The notes under the pieces: model-generated
What the model was told of the DNA's origin: nothing
The model's database searches: none
The model's input: only the letters and a program-made list of their open reading frames with translations
Position numbers and translations under genes: made by a program
Shown here: positions 1-9,569 of the stretch, in pieces
Layout: each line of letters opens with the position of its first letter
Position numbering within the stretch: position 1 is the stretch's first letter
Assembly (NCBI GenBank): GCA_029378245.1
Contig: JARKIF010000357.1
Span: 1-25,179 of the forward strand
Length of the DNA: 25,179 bases
Source: Roridomyces roridus
Lineage: Eukaryota > Basidiomycota > Agaricomycetes > Agaricales > Mycenaceae
Reading direction: 5' to 3'

Positions 1-440
1 CGCCCGGTCGCAAACGCACCCTCTTCGATGACTATATGGTCCCAGCACTCACCTTGACTCCGCTCCTCATTCGCCGACGTTGGAGGGCTACTCGAGTCCA
101 ATTGCTCCGACCCGAATAAATCCGAGCCAGAGTCGGTCGACTCGCCCGACACCGAATTTCTTTTCCCTCTCAAGTCTGCGGCGTTCAGTAGACAAAGGAC
201 CGCACCGGAGTCCATCTCTGCTTGACGGCGAGGGTGTCGCGCCACTTCATCGAGGATCTGACGTGCTCCCTCACTGAGTAGCATATCTTCCAGCCCTGGT
301 TGCACGATGTGGGCAATGTCTCCGTTCTGCCGCTCGGGTGGCGTGCAAGGCCTGGTACCTGCATTCCACGGACACTGTCTTCCAAGCTGCAGGGATATCC
401 ATTCCTTCAGCGTGTTGTCTGAGTCGCCGTAGGTAGGCAG
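1..440 (-). CDS. partial hypothetical protein, runs off the left edge
   Basis: I do not recognise this protein. On the minus strand one frame stays open from about 440 down to the edge and reads like real protein. It has a helical, charged part (QPGLEDMLLSEGARQILDEV near 300-240, then VARHPRRQAEMDSG) followed by a Ser/Asp-rich linker (SGESTDSGSDLFGSEQLDSS near 150-95). A GTGAGT donor at 52-47 directly after CAA-G suggests that the exon ends at 53 and the gene continues leftward after an intron. The 5' end is unresolved. An ATG at 510-508 lies upstream but in another frame, so it would need an unplaced intron. The two other minus frames are also partly open between 385 and 185, which lowers confidence. 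It lies downstream of, and in tandem with, the OYE gene. Confidence 0.4.
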   Translation of the reverse strand, partial: MPTYGDSDNTLKEWISLQLGRQCPWNAGTRPCTPPERQNGDIAHIVQPGLEDMLLSEGARQILDEVARHPRRQAEMDSGAVLCLLNAADLRGKRNSVSGESTDSGSDLFGSEQLDSSSPPTSANEERSQGECWDHIVIEEGAFATG

Positions 441-510
441 CGCATGTAGAGCCTGGTCAAAACCTCCGCATCGGCGTGAGCTCACTCTTTTTCGTTGTTT
501 CAACGACCAT

Positions 511-985
511 GACCAATTGCAAGAGCTGACCACCGCACCATACAAAAAAAATTCTACCACTCCACTAACATTTTCGGCTTTGAACACAACCAGGCGTTTG
601 CGTGGAGCTTCTACGTTGGGAGTAGTGGCCGGGATGTCGATTCAATCATCCCCTGGACGGAATGGAAGAAGAACCGCCTTTGTGTCGAGGTTTACGCTTT
701 CGGACTTTGGCAGTTTTGTGGGAAGGGCGTGGTCACCCCTGGCAGCCGAGTTCGCATCTCAAGGCTGCTCCCCGATAACACGAGGAGTGACGCGAGGGAG
801 ATCATGTTTCCAAGTGATCCAAGAGCCCAGGACAGGGACATTCCTGTTGCCCCGCTCCTCCAGCGCCCCTTCTAGCCGTAGAGGAGGGGTATTTGCAGAA
901 TGCTATACCCGCACGTCATAGGTACTTTTTTCAAGGTCTAATGTTCAATATATACACAAACCCTGAAAGCCTCACAACATTAGAG
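511..985. other. intergenic region, no supported gene
   Basis: Between the left-edge gene and the stop codon of the OYE gene I see no convincing coding exon. The plus-strand open frame here has low-complexity, Ser/Arg-rich content and no family resemblance. The region presumably holds the 3' end of the OYE transcript and upstream sequence of the left-edge gene. Confidence 0.5.
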
Positions 986-2589
986 CTAATACGTAACCGC
1001 CGGATAGTCCGTATACCCAATCCTGGGGTCAACACCCCCGCACGCATCCCCATACAAATGCGGCACCGCCAACATATTATCGATCCGCTTCCCATGCTGT
1101 ATACGCTTCGCCAAATCAGGATGCGTAAGCCACCCAACGCCAAAGAACACGCCGTCAACGCGACCGGATGAGACGAGGGACTGCGCTTCGACGGGAGTGA
1201 CGCGCCCGACGACGAAGAGTCGGGCGTTGTTGATGAGCGGGGCGTACGTCCCGATGAGGTCGTGCGGTGTTCCGCGTTTCTTTCCTGGAAAGTGTTTCAG
1301 CATGCTCGGAGAGTGTACGTGAACTCGCTTACCCTCGACGACGGGAGCCATGTTCGCTGCGTATCGGGATAGTGTGATGTAGGAGAGCTGTAGTTTGTCG
1401 GCTTCGGAGACGAAGTAGCTGAACGTTTGAACGGTTTCATCCAGCGGCATGCCCATGTCATTGTGACCTCCGGCTGGTTGAAATTTGAGTAGCTTGAATA
1501 ATCCGTAGGAGTACGCGCACCGGGACTTATCTTCAGGGAGACATTCCGCCCAAAGACCTCTGATAACGCTCTCAGAACTTCCAGACCAAACCTGGCGCGA
1601 TTCTCTGCGCTACCGCCCCACTCGTCGGTCCGTACATTTGAGGTAGAGTCCAGGAACTGATGGACGAGAAACCCTGCCGCTGCGTGTACTGTATACCGAT
1701 TCAACGAGCGCCAGTAATATGTCGCCAACAGAAACATACATTCAACACCGTCGAACCCAGCCAGCTTGGCATTCTCAGCGGCCGTCTTGAACTGGGCGAT
1801 TATCACGCGTGGGTCTGGGATAGCTGTGGGCTGCGCTGGCGCGTTGAGAGCAGGATATGAAGAAGTTAAAGGAACGCACCACCACGTGACCCGGCTTTCC
1901 TGGAAGAAAATGAAAGCACGAGGTGGTTTCGCCGCGTATCGGGATTGCCGAAGGTGCATAAACGACCTAAGGATGCGATGATGAATATCTGCTTGAACAA
2001 ACAAAGGCCGCTCACCTCGGCGCTCGGTCCATCGGTGTTATCGGGGATGCTCATACGACCGACTCGAAAGTTCACCGAGATGAGCGAAATTTCAAATACC
2101 AGTGAGATGTATCCGTACCGTGCCAGAGCTGCAAGACATACTGAGCATCTGCGAGAGAAGTGGCTATCGCTCGACGTACCTGGCAATAGATCTTACTCCC
2201 GGCCAAATGCACCACATTCGTGATCTTCCTCCAACCCGCAACCTGCTCCGCGTTCCATATCCCCGGACTCCGGTCATACTGACAGCTGGAGCGATGAATA
2301 TTCAGCTGCATGGAAGGAGTCGAGCAAGTTTCGACCTTTGGGGAGAGATAAAGGTGGCTTCCGTGACGAGGATTCCCGCACCGCCAAGAGCTCGTTGAAG
2401 ATAATATTTCCGCATGAGTTCCGTCGGTACTCGTTTCGCATCGGCGCGGTTTCTGGTCATCGCACTCATTCCTGTGGCCATACTACTTAGCATGAAGCGC
2501 TGAGAGTGTTGGTACAAACCAATTCTGTTCTTGATGGTGATATCACCCAGTTTAAGCGGTTCGAAGAGGGCAGGGGCCGTCGTGGCCAT
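986..2589 (-). CDS. NADH:flavin oxidoreductase / Old Yellow Enzyme family (12-oxophytodienoate reductase-like)
   Basis: FMN-dependent TIM-barrel enzyme of the OYE family, whose members usually reduce activated C=C bonds with NAD(P)H in the cytosol. My model has ten exons: 2520-2589, 2336-2471, 2180-2267, 2119-2128, 2016-2062, 1880-1966, 1740-1830, 1521-1688, 1333-1473 and 986-1284. It encodes 378 aa, the normal family length. Visible motifs are LFEPLKLGDITIKNRIGMSA at residues 8-27, YCQLWHVGRM (about 96-105), GFDGVELHAAAGFLVHQFLD (about 171-190), RTDEWGGSAENRARFGLEVL, the SPAGGHNDMGMPLDE loop and GVFFGVGWLTHPDLAKRIQ near the end. The start is the ATG before ATTAPALFEP. Oddities: the usual His-x-x-Asn-x-Tyr active-site set reads His178-Ala-Ala-Ala181-Gly-Phe183; exon 4 is only 10 nt; and the exon 2/3 join needs a weak GGAG acceptor and shortens a loop. 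Otherwise every join keeps frame and rebuilds conserved sequence. The gene is divergent from the PhyH gene. Confidence 0.92.
2119..2128 (-). other. 10-nt micro-exon of the OYE gene
   Basis: Splicing CTCTGGCACG between a TTGCAG acceptor (intron 2129-2179) and a GGTACGG donor (intron 2063-2118) rebuilds the conserved Leu-Trp-His-Val-Gly-Arg motif in frame. Without this exon the motif is lost. The next acceptor, TTTCGAG, is not a pyrimidine-AG, so the 3' junction is less certain than the exon itself. Confidence 0.7.
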
Positions 2590-3170
2590 GGTCAAAGTGT
2601 AGGAACCGCCGCACCGCGAGGTGGGTCTGAACAGAGGAGGGAACGCCGTCCGGGTATGTGGTGGTCGAGTCCGAGTCCGTTTTACCGCGGTTGTGACACA
2701 TTTCCGTTTATCCGGTGTCAACCCGAATTAGTCAATTATCCACCAGCCCATTTAGTCCGCGGAGTCTCTGGCAGTCCTGAAACACTGTTGGAAGGGCCTG
2801 TCAGCAATTCTGGCGCAAACCCATCAAGTACCCATAATTTCTCGAGAGTGGATCGCCGACTGCATTTCAACAGCAATGTCCAAAATCGAACCTCGAGGGC
2901 GTCGAGCGGGAGCGATGAACCAGAAGGAGGTTGAAATAGTTCACGGTTGAAAGATGGCACGTACGTCACAGCCGGTTCGCCGCCAAGTTTCCCAAGTCAA
3001 TGAAACTTCTCCGCAATTTGGGACGCGGCACAGAAGCCGGAAGGAGCTCGCCGTCGATAGGAGAGGGTCACAAGGGCGTCCTCCCAAAATTGAAGAAAGC
3101 ATATTGAGCCGAAGTTCTCGCGTTGACGCGTGTTCAAGTGGCCTTTCCTCTGCACCACCACCACACCACC
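2590..3170. promoter_or_regulatory. shared upstream region between the divergent OYE and PhyH genes
   Basis: These 581 bp separate two divergently read start codons. Open frames in both directions are short and do not resemble proteins. I see no clear TATA box. The sequence just before the PhyH start (CACCACACCACCATGG) gives a good initiation context. A bidirectional promoter is an inference from the geometry. Confidence 0.35.
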
Positions 3171-4177
3171 ATGGCTCCCGAGAGCGTCCTCACACCCGAG
3201 CAGAAAGCTCACTTCCTAACCCACGGTTTCGTGAAGGTGCCCAGCTGCTTCTCCCGCGAGACCTCGGGAGCATTCACCTCGAATCTATGGACCCGCCTCG
3301 GCATGTCCCCCACCGACAAATCGACTTGGACGGCCGAGCGCACCAACATGCCCTCCCACACCTCCGTCCCCATCTCCGAGTTCGCACCCAAAGCGTGGAG
3401 CGCAATCTGCGAACTCGTCGGCGGCGAAGATCGTATAACTGAGGGCACCAAGAAGTGGAACGACAGCTTCATCGTCAATCTGGGCAAAGACGGTCAAGGT
3501 CCAGCTGCACCGAGGGACCTAGAGAATTGGCACGTCGACGGCGACTTCTTCGTTCACTTTCTCGACTCGCCCGAACAAGCACTGCTCGTCATCCCGATCT
3601 TCAGCGATATCGGTCCAGGCGGCGGGGGTACTGCGATCTGCACCGATGGCATTAGAGCCGTCGCAAAGCATCTGGTGCGTTCCTTCTTCTTCGGAAGCCC
3701 CTGCTGATGAACGAATTTACCTAGTTCAACAACCCGAATGGTGTGACTCCCTGGATGCACCCGCGCGGTACACCCGAGTCGACGGGCAGCGACCGGCTCG
3801 ATTTCTATAAAGCCATCGTCAAGAACCCGGAGCTGGCCTCCGACGCCAGTTTTCACGAGATGACGGGCGAGATCGGCGATGTGTACTTGCTACACCCGCT
3901 CATGGTCCACTCCGCTACCAAGAACGTCACCCGCGTCCCTCGGGTGATCACCAATCCACCTGTATCTCTCAAGGCGCCGTTCCGCCTTTCAGGGGGAGGC
4001 GAGTACAGTCTGGTGGAGCAGAAGACGCTGCGCGAGTTGGGCTCCTCAGGGGGATTGGACGGGTGGCAGATCCAGGGAGGAAGGGAGGCAGTGATACCGA
4101 GGAGAATCAAGATTCAAGAGGAGATGAAGGCGAGAGAGCGTGACAGATTGGCAAGGGAGGCAACTGTGGGTGCTTGA
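3171..4177 (+). CDS. phytanoyl-CoA dioxygenase (PhyH) family protein
   Basis: Non-heme Fe(II)/2-oxoglutarate-dependent oxygenase of the PhyH family. Members hydroxylate lipids or secondary metabolites; the substrate here is unknown. Two exons, 3171-3674 and 3725-4177, flank a 50-nt intron (GTGCGT...CCTAG) and give 318 aa. The iron triad is visible: His121 and Asp123 in NWHVDGDFF, and a distal His in LLHPLMVHSA (His225 or His230), followed by TRVPRVITNPPVSL, where the 2-oxoglutarate-binding Arg is expected. The N-terminal LTPEQKAHFLTHGFVKVPSC is the usual family opening. The start is the ATG in a CACCATGGC context; an upstream in-frame extension to 3123 lacks family resemblance. There is no signal peptide. 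The C-terminal 20 residues are charged and helical. It may work with the divergent OYE, but this is inference only. Confidence 0.93.
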
Positions 4178-4509
4178 TGGATGGACATTTCGTAAATTTG
4201 TGGAAATTGGCACCAAGAAACGCGTCTTTCATTCTGCTTTTTCCATGGCTAGGACTTGAAGCGCGACAGGGAAGGGTAGCGTGTGCGAGTGAGACAGGGC
4301 CGCATCTGGCAACTTCCCGGAGGTCTTTCACTTGGAGTCGTAGCAGACCGTAGACCTGGGCTGGCCCGTGTTACGTTGAAGAGGGCGGCTCGGTGCCGCG
4401 CGCCCGCAATGACGAAACGATATGGAGAAAGACAAGAATCAGATTTGAATCAGATCATCGGTGATCCGTTTGCACCGCTCTTCCTCTCCTTCCACGTCTC
4501 CCGCACCGG
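4178..4509. other. intergenic region, nothing recognised
   Basis: This stretch lies between the PhyH stop and the DUF6535 start. A plus-strand open frame from 4283 has no recognisable content and overlaps the first exon of the next gene in another frame. I take the region as PhyH 3' sequence plus the DUF6535 promoter. Confidence 0.5.
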
Positions 4510-7500
4510 ATGGATCGACCTCCAGAGCGTGAGCCCGGCGTCACTGGCCCACAAATTCATCTCGACTCCCCCGCCACGCCAACCAAGGATTCGGTGCTGC
4601 CCGAGGAAAGGTCCGTTCTGCTGCGGAGCGGCTCCTGGGAAGCGATGACCAACTCACACCAGATTCGTCCACGCGCTACGAGCATGCGTTACAGAGCTAC
4701 TCCAAGAGAATAACAACCAAATGAACAAGTGAGTTCCATTATAGATCTGTCTTTCATTGATTTGATTCCCGCTCATGTAATTTCTATTAGACTGCATGCT
4801 GCTGTCGAGGATCTCAAACCAAAGAAGTCCTCCACAGACACGAAGACCGCATTCTGGAACACGTACAAGACTATTTCGGACGAATTCGACAAGGATTACC
4901 AGCAGAAATATAGCACGGATCTTGATACAACATTGATTTTCGTAGGTTCCACAATTAGCCGCTGACTTCAGTCATTCAGAATTCATTCAGGCTGGTCTTT
5001 TTTCTGCAGTAACCTCTGCTTTCATTATCCAGATTCAGCCAGAGATCCAGGCAACTCCTGGCACACCAGCCACAGATACAGGAATTCTACTCGGATTGCC
5101 ATCAACAGTTCTAGTTGCCCAGTGCCTGTTATTTGTTAGCCTCAGCGCCACTCTACTGGCTGCACTCCTAGCTGTTCTGGGAAAGCAGTGGCTCATGTAT
5201 TATTCCTCTGCCGGCGAGCGAGGAACAATTGAAGCCCGTGGTCTCGAGCGACAGCGCAAATTTGATGGTCTTCGCAGATGGAAATTGGACACAATCATGC
5301 AACTCTTCCCACTAATGCTCCAATTTGCATTATTGGTATTTGCTGTGGGACTCTCTGTCTATCTCTGGACAGTCCACCATGCCCTGTCAATTGTGGTTTT
5401 ATCCTTTACTGGAGTTGGAATTGCAGCCTACTCTGCATTTTTCATATCTGCAGTCATCTCCCCGGATTCTCCCTTCCAAAGTCCTCTGGCTCCCATTCTG
5501 CTCCATGTCTGTATGACTGCCCTGAGGATTTTCAGGGCTGTAGCCTCAGTTCAGACCTATCAGCTTCTGTGGTTAGCTATCCAGGACAGGTTGATTGGTT
5601 CAATTCAATCATTCAAAAACTTGTGGACACAGAAACCTATCATGTCCTATCTCCTGCCCACATCCAGTCCCAGCATACCAGACACATCATCTAGCACATT
5701 CTCTCTCCCTGGTGATTTGCCCACCACATCCCCAGAGGTACATGCAGTATCATGGATGCTGGAAACCACTACAGATCCCAAAATCCTCTCAATCTGTGCA
5801 GAAATTGCTGTGGGCCTCCAATGGCCAGCCAATGTAAAAAATCTTCCATTTCTCATGGGCAGACTACGGAGCAATTTCTTGGAATGCCTGGATTATCATA
5901 TATTTGGTTCACGTTACATTGTCAGTAATGTCAAAGAAGGCATGTCTGACTTTGCTGTTCACTTTGGGCAAGCTTATTGCACTTTGCGTGCTACCAGTTC
6001 AACTCTGGAGGAACCTGATCATTGGGTCAAACTTCGGGTCTCCTTGCAATTTCCAGGGACTCTGGAGTTACAAAATGTGCTGAGCATCATCTCAGGGTCA
6101 ACTCAAGGCCTATGTTTCAACTCAAATATATCTGCTACAAGATGGATGCTGCATATTCTTCCATCTATGAAGGATCCACACCTGGCTCTCACAAAATTCC
6201 TCAAGGCAATTCACACAGATATACACAACATTGACAGTCAACTCTTTGCTGATTACTTGTTTTGCCTGAATTCCTTCCTTTCTGAAGGCAACCCAAGGAA
6301 GGAGGATATAATCAGGGTCAATAAGAGGTGGGATTTCTCATTATCTGCATTTTTCAACATCTAATTCCTTCTAAAGTGAATTTCAAACCCTCTTGATGGT
6401 TCAACTTTTCAAAAATCTCATCACCAGAATGAACAAAGGAAACATTCGAATTGTGACTATCAAAAGAGTGGTTGAGACCACTGTGCGGCTGGCAGCTCAA
6501 GATTTGAAGAAGACGAACTACATCGAAAATTCCGATGACATTGAAGTCCTGTTCGAATTTTGCAGATTGCTCTCCTGCCGGCCGGATGATTTACCTGAAT
6601 CTTTGAACATCATCTATCCAACACTCAGCCTTACCAGGCTATATTTTGATCCCCGAGAAGAGGACTCTATCAAGTTCCACCAGATTGGTTGGATATATGA
6701 AGCTCTAGATTACATTCCGCACTCTGTGCGTGCACAAGCAGACGAAGGATATTTTTATTCCGCAGTGATGGACATCCTTTACACCATCCTCTGTTTCCGA
6801 GGTGGTTTGGATACCAAGCCCCCAGTCACATCACTGCAAATACTTTTATTTGCATGGATCACTGTTGAGGAGCCCTCATACAGGGATGCCAGCCTGATAT
6901 TCACATTCATGACCAGTGCAAGTCAGAAACCTTGGTTTGAAGACGAAGATGTTCACATCATAATGCAGGACCTGAAGGTCTGGCATCTGCTCAGTCAAAT
7001 GGCTATGAGATGGCCAGATTTCTTCGCTCTGAAATACATCAGGATCGGACAAAATTTAGTGGACATACCCAGCTGGCATTCACTCTTTCAACAAGAACTC
7101 TTTGCATGGATTACCATTTTTTGTATGGCACCCAATCTGTGGATGTACGAAACACTCGCGCTTGAATTTATTTCGGTCCTGCGGGGTGCATGGCAGATCC
7201 AGGACCAAGACTGGTCTCAATTAACTCGACAACACCAGAATCCACGAACCTTGGCTTCCGAGTTGCTTTCACAGATTTGGGAATCGTTCAACCTCGCCGC
7301 TACTACGAGCATGAATAATCTGCAAGAACTCGCCAAATCATCGATCTGGGCGGCCATGGCCCCGTCCCTGCTGAACCCATTAACGGAAGACGAACTGGCA
7401 TCATCAAACATCGCCCTCGGAACCACCATTCTCCATGTCAGCGACAAGGTGTTGCAAATGGCGGCGTTGAATGGAGGTTTGAAAAAGCTCGCCATGGTTC

Positions 7501-7658
7501 TCAGAGATCTGGGGAAGAAAATCCAAACAGCTCCGGTGCCCGCAGTCAAATGCGGAGATCCTCAGGCTGCCCAGGGTCCCTATTGGGAGCATGTCTGGCA
7601 CAACTTTCAGAATAGATTTAAAGCCCTAGAACCTGGACAAGGAGTATGTATCATGTAA
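4510..7658 (+). CDS. DUF6535 domain-containing multi-pass membrane protein
   Basis: Member of the DUF6535 family, common and multicopy in Agaricomycetes and of unknown function. Five exons, 4510-4610, 4663-4728, 4791-4941, 4991-6327 and 6377-7658, keep frame and give 978 aa. After an acidic/proline-rich N-terminus comes the diagnostic block FWNTYKTISDEFDKDYQQKY...TLIF joined to AGLFSAVTSAF (about residues 76-117). Four membrane segments are visible at about 105-122, 145-168, 212-234 and 238-261. The remaining roughly 700 residues are helical without a recognised domain. The end may instead splice: GTATGT at about 7644 with an acceptor before 7704 would replace the last few residues and stop shortly after. 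The gene is clearly more AT-rich than its neighbours and uses GTGAGT/GTAGGT-like rather than GTGCGT donors. It converges on the F-box gene, with stops about 136 bp apart. The exact first exon is the least certain part. Confidence 0.83.
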
Positions 7659-7794
7659 ACTAATCGTTGAAATTTTCACCATTATTCGATCTAACTCAGT
7701 GCATTGACTGAATCGAAGATGAATCGCAGAACCCTTCCAATCCATCACGATTGCAACTCCTCGATCTAACGAATGCAAGAAAATCAGAATGGAA

Positions 7795-9297
7795 TCAGAA
7801 TTGAGTAAAAAAAATGCGACGCACGATTCCCGCAGTGATATACTCGTCAAACCATTTGAAATCAGACCGAAGATCGGCCTGCAAGCCTCCAGCACGCAAC
7901 TCGCCAAGGCGAACCAGAGCCGCCTGCATTTCCGCGCTCTGTTGGTTCATATTGATTGGCACCCATTTGTCGTGCTCTTCATCGTGCGATTCCAAACGCC
8001 TCTCAAATTCATATGGGTCCTGGTCAAAGGACAGCTTGAACGAAGCCAGCCGGGCGAAGGGAAGCTCCTTCCCCTCACCGGCACTTGAACTCCGTCGGTG
8101 ACAAAGCATCCGAACGAGAGGCTGAAGCGCCATTTTAGCTTCGCACCGTTTCAGCTCTAGGAACTCCAGAGCCGGGAGAGCGGGGGAATCCCGGATGAAG
8201 CCATCCAAAAACGATGTGAAGGCCTCGCTATCGAAGCCGTGGCAGTCGACTATGAGGTTTCGGACGGTCGGTGTGACCTCAAGAAGGTTGGTCACTGCCT
8301 GTCCGCCATCGTCGATATTAGTGAATGAGAGGCGTAGGGTTTCCAGAGCGCAACCGGATCTGGTGAGTAGCTCCTGCGTTTCGGATCGCCACCACCATAT
8401 GGCATAGTCGCCGATGTCGATTTCCCGGAGGACTGGGAGGATGAGGTGCGGAAGAATCCGTTGACTTTCACAAAGACGCAGAATGAGAGTGTGCAGGCGC
8501 GGAAGAAGAAGAGCACGAGGCGGGGAGATGGCTCTCTCCATGTAGTCCTCGGATTCGACCTCGAGTAATTCGAGATTTGGCGTATGCTCCAGGATCTTGA
8601 TACATCCCAACAGCCCGACGTGATTGAACCGCAGGATCGTGAGCTGGCTCCATGGGAAGGAGAAGCGCCACTCTGCTGGGACGTTCATTTCCAGGAACCC
8701 CACTTCGACAAGATTTGGGGCGTCAAGTAAGTTGGGTAGAGGCCCACTTGACGCCAGGCGGAAACGTCTGAGGTGGGGAAAAGGTCCTTGAATATATTCT
8801 GAAAGAACGACGGGGCCACAAGTGTCAAGGTACACATTCCGCCACCGTGTCGAGCACTCTCCGAGGAGGCGGAAAATGTTTTCATGAGTCGGCTTTCTCG
8901 AGTCGGGCCCATGCATGCGAATATCCAAGGGAAGGGACCCAGATCGAGAGACGTAGATTCGAAATAGGTCTTCCACAGGCTGTGGATTGCGGTCCTGACC
9001 GAGTCGGGCCTCAAACTGGGTCCAGATGCCGTGTGTGTGCAACGCGACGGCCCGCCACGGCGAGCAGACGCTTGCTAAAGTGACCGGGATGCCAATTTCG
9101 TAACCGTCTATGCACTGGAGGAAGATCTCGGACACGATGTCGTGAGGGAGGGTAAGGACGGGGTACAAGGCGGCAGCGGCGGCGAGTTCTTGGGTGATGG
9201 TTTGCCGCCCCGCGTGGAGTTGTACCAGCTGGAACTCGAGACCGCTGACTTTTTCGTCAATCTGAATCAGGCGGGTGCGTAGTTCAGCAGTGGCCAT
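7795..9297 (-). CDS. F-box-like domain protein with N-terminal coiled coil
   Basis: Intronless gene of 500 aa. F-box proteins recruit substrates to SCF ubiquitin ligases by binding Skp1, and this architecture is hugely expanded in Agaricomycetes. Residues 1-42 form a coiled coil (ELRTRLIQIDEKVSGLEFQL). The F-box follows at about 48-94 (LTLPHDIVSEIFLQCI, then VTLASVCSPWRAVALHTHGIW). The rest has irregular leucine-rich repeats, for example PNLVEVGFLEMNVP, LTILRFNHVG, NLELLEVESED and LPRLHTLILRLCES, as expected for a substrate-binding solenoid. Two in-frame ATGs lie upstream (9384 and 9327). I chose 9297 because MATAELRTRL starts the usual N-terminal helix. The substrate cannot be predicted. It faces the DUF6535 gene tail to tail. 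Confidence 0.87.
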   Translation of the reverse strand: MATAELRTRLIQIDEKVSGLEFQLVQLHAGRQTITQELAAAAALYPVLTLPHDIVSEIFLQCIDGYEIGIPVTLASVCSPWRAVALHTHGIWTQFEARLGQDRNPQPVEDLFRIYVSRSGSLPLDIRMHGPDSRKPTHENIFRLLGECSTRWRNVYLDTCGPVVLSEYIQGPFPHLRRFRLASSGPLPNLLDAPNLVEVGFLEMNVPAEWRFSFPWSQLTILRFNHVGLLGCIKILEHTPNLELLEVESEDYMERAISPPRALLLPRLHTLILRLCESQRILPHLILPVLREIDIGDYAIWWWRSETQELLTRSGCALETLRLSFTNIDDGGQAVTNLLEVTPTVRNLIVDCHGFDSEAFTSFLDGFIRDSPALPALEFLELKRCEAKMALQPLVRMLCHRRSSSAGEGKELPFARLASFKLSFDQDPYEFERRLESHDEEHDKWVPINMNQQSAEMQAALVRLGELRAGGLQADLRSDFKWFDEYITAGIVRRIFFTQF

Positions 9298-9569
9298 CTG
9301 GTAGGAAGAAAGAGATAATGACGCCATCAAAGAAGATCGCTGGCGGTCTTCGCTTGGTTTTGCTCTCGACAGCCAGCAAACCACAAGTAGAACAAGTCGG
9401 GTTCTTGATTCAAATAATCTGCCCGAGGCGCGACTCTAACAGTAGGTCCAATAACCTATCTACCTGATCTACTTACAACACACGAATTCGTGAGTCTGGT
9501 TCTACAAGAAACGCAGGTAGTAGTACACAAGTAGACTAACAATACATACAAACCATCCAACTCTCCAAA

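Noticed and set aside
517..921. 134-codon plus-strand open frame
   Set aside because: Ser/Arg/Thr-rich, no family resemblance, no supporting intron or context; lies between two minus-strand genes.
1297..2004. OYE gene as a frameshifted pseudogene
   Set aside because: All apparent frame breaks are explained by short introns whose removal restores conserved motifs and a 378-residue protein; only two weak acceptors remain doubtful.
4283..4648. 121-codon plus-strand open frame before the DUF6535 gene
   Set aside because: Overlaps the first DUF6535 exon in another frame and has no family resemblance; the 4510 start with intron 4611-4662 gives a coherent N-terminus.
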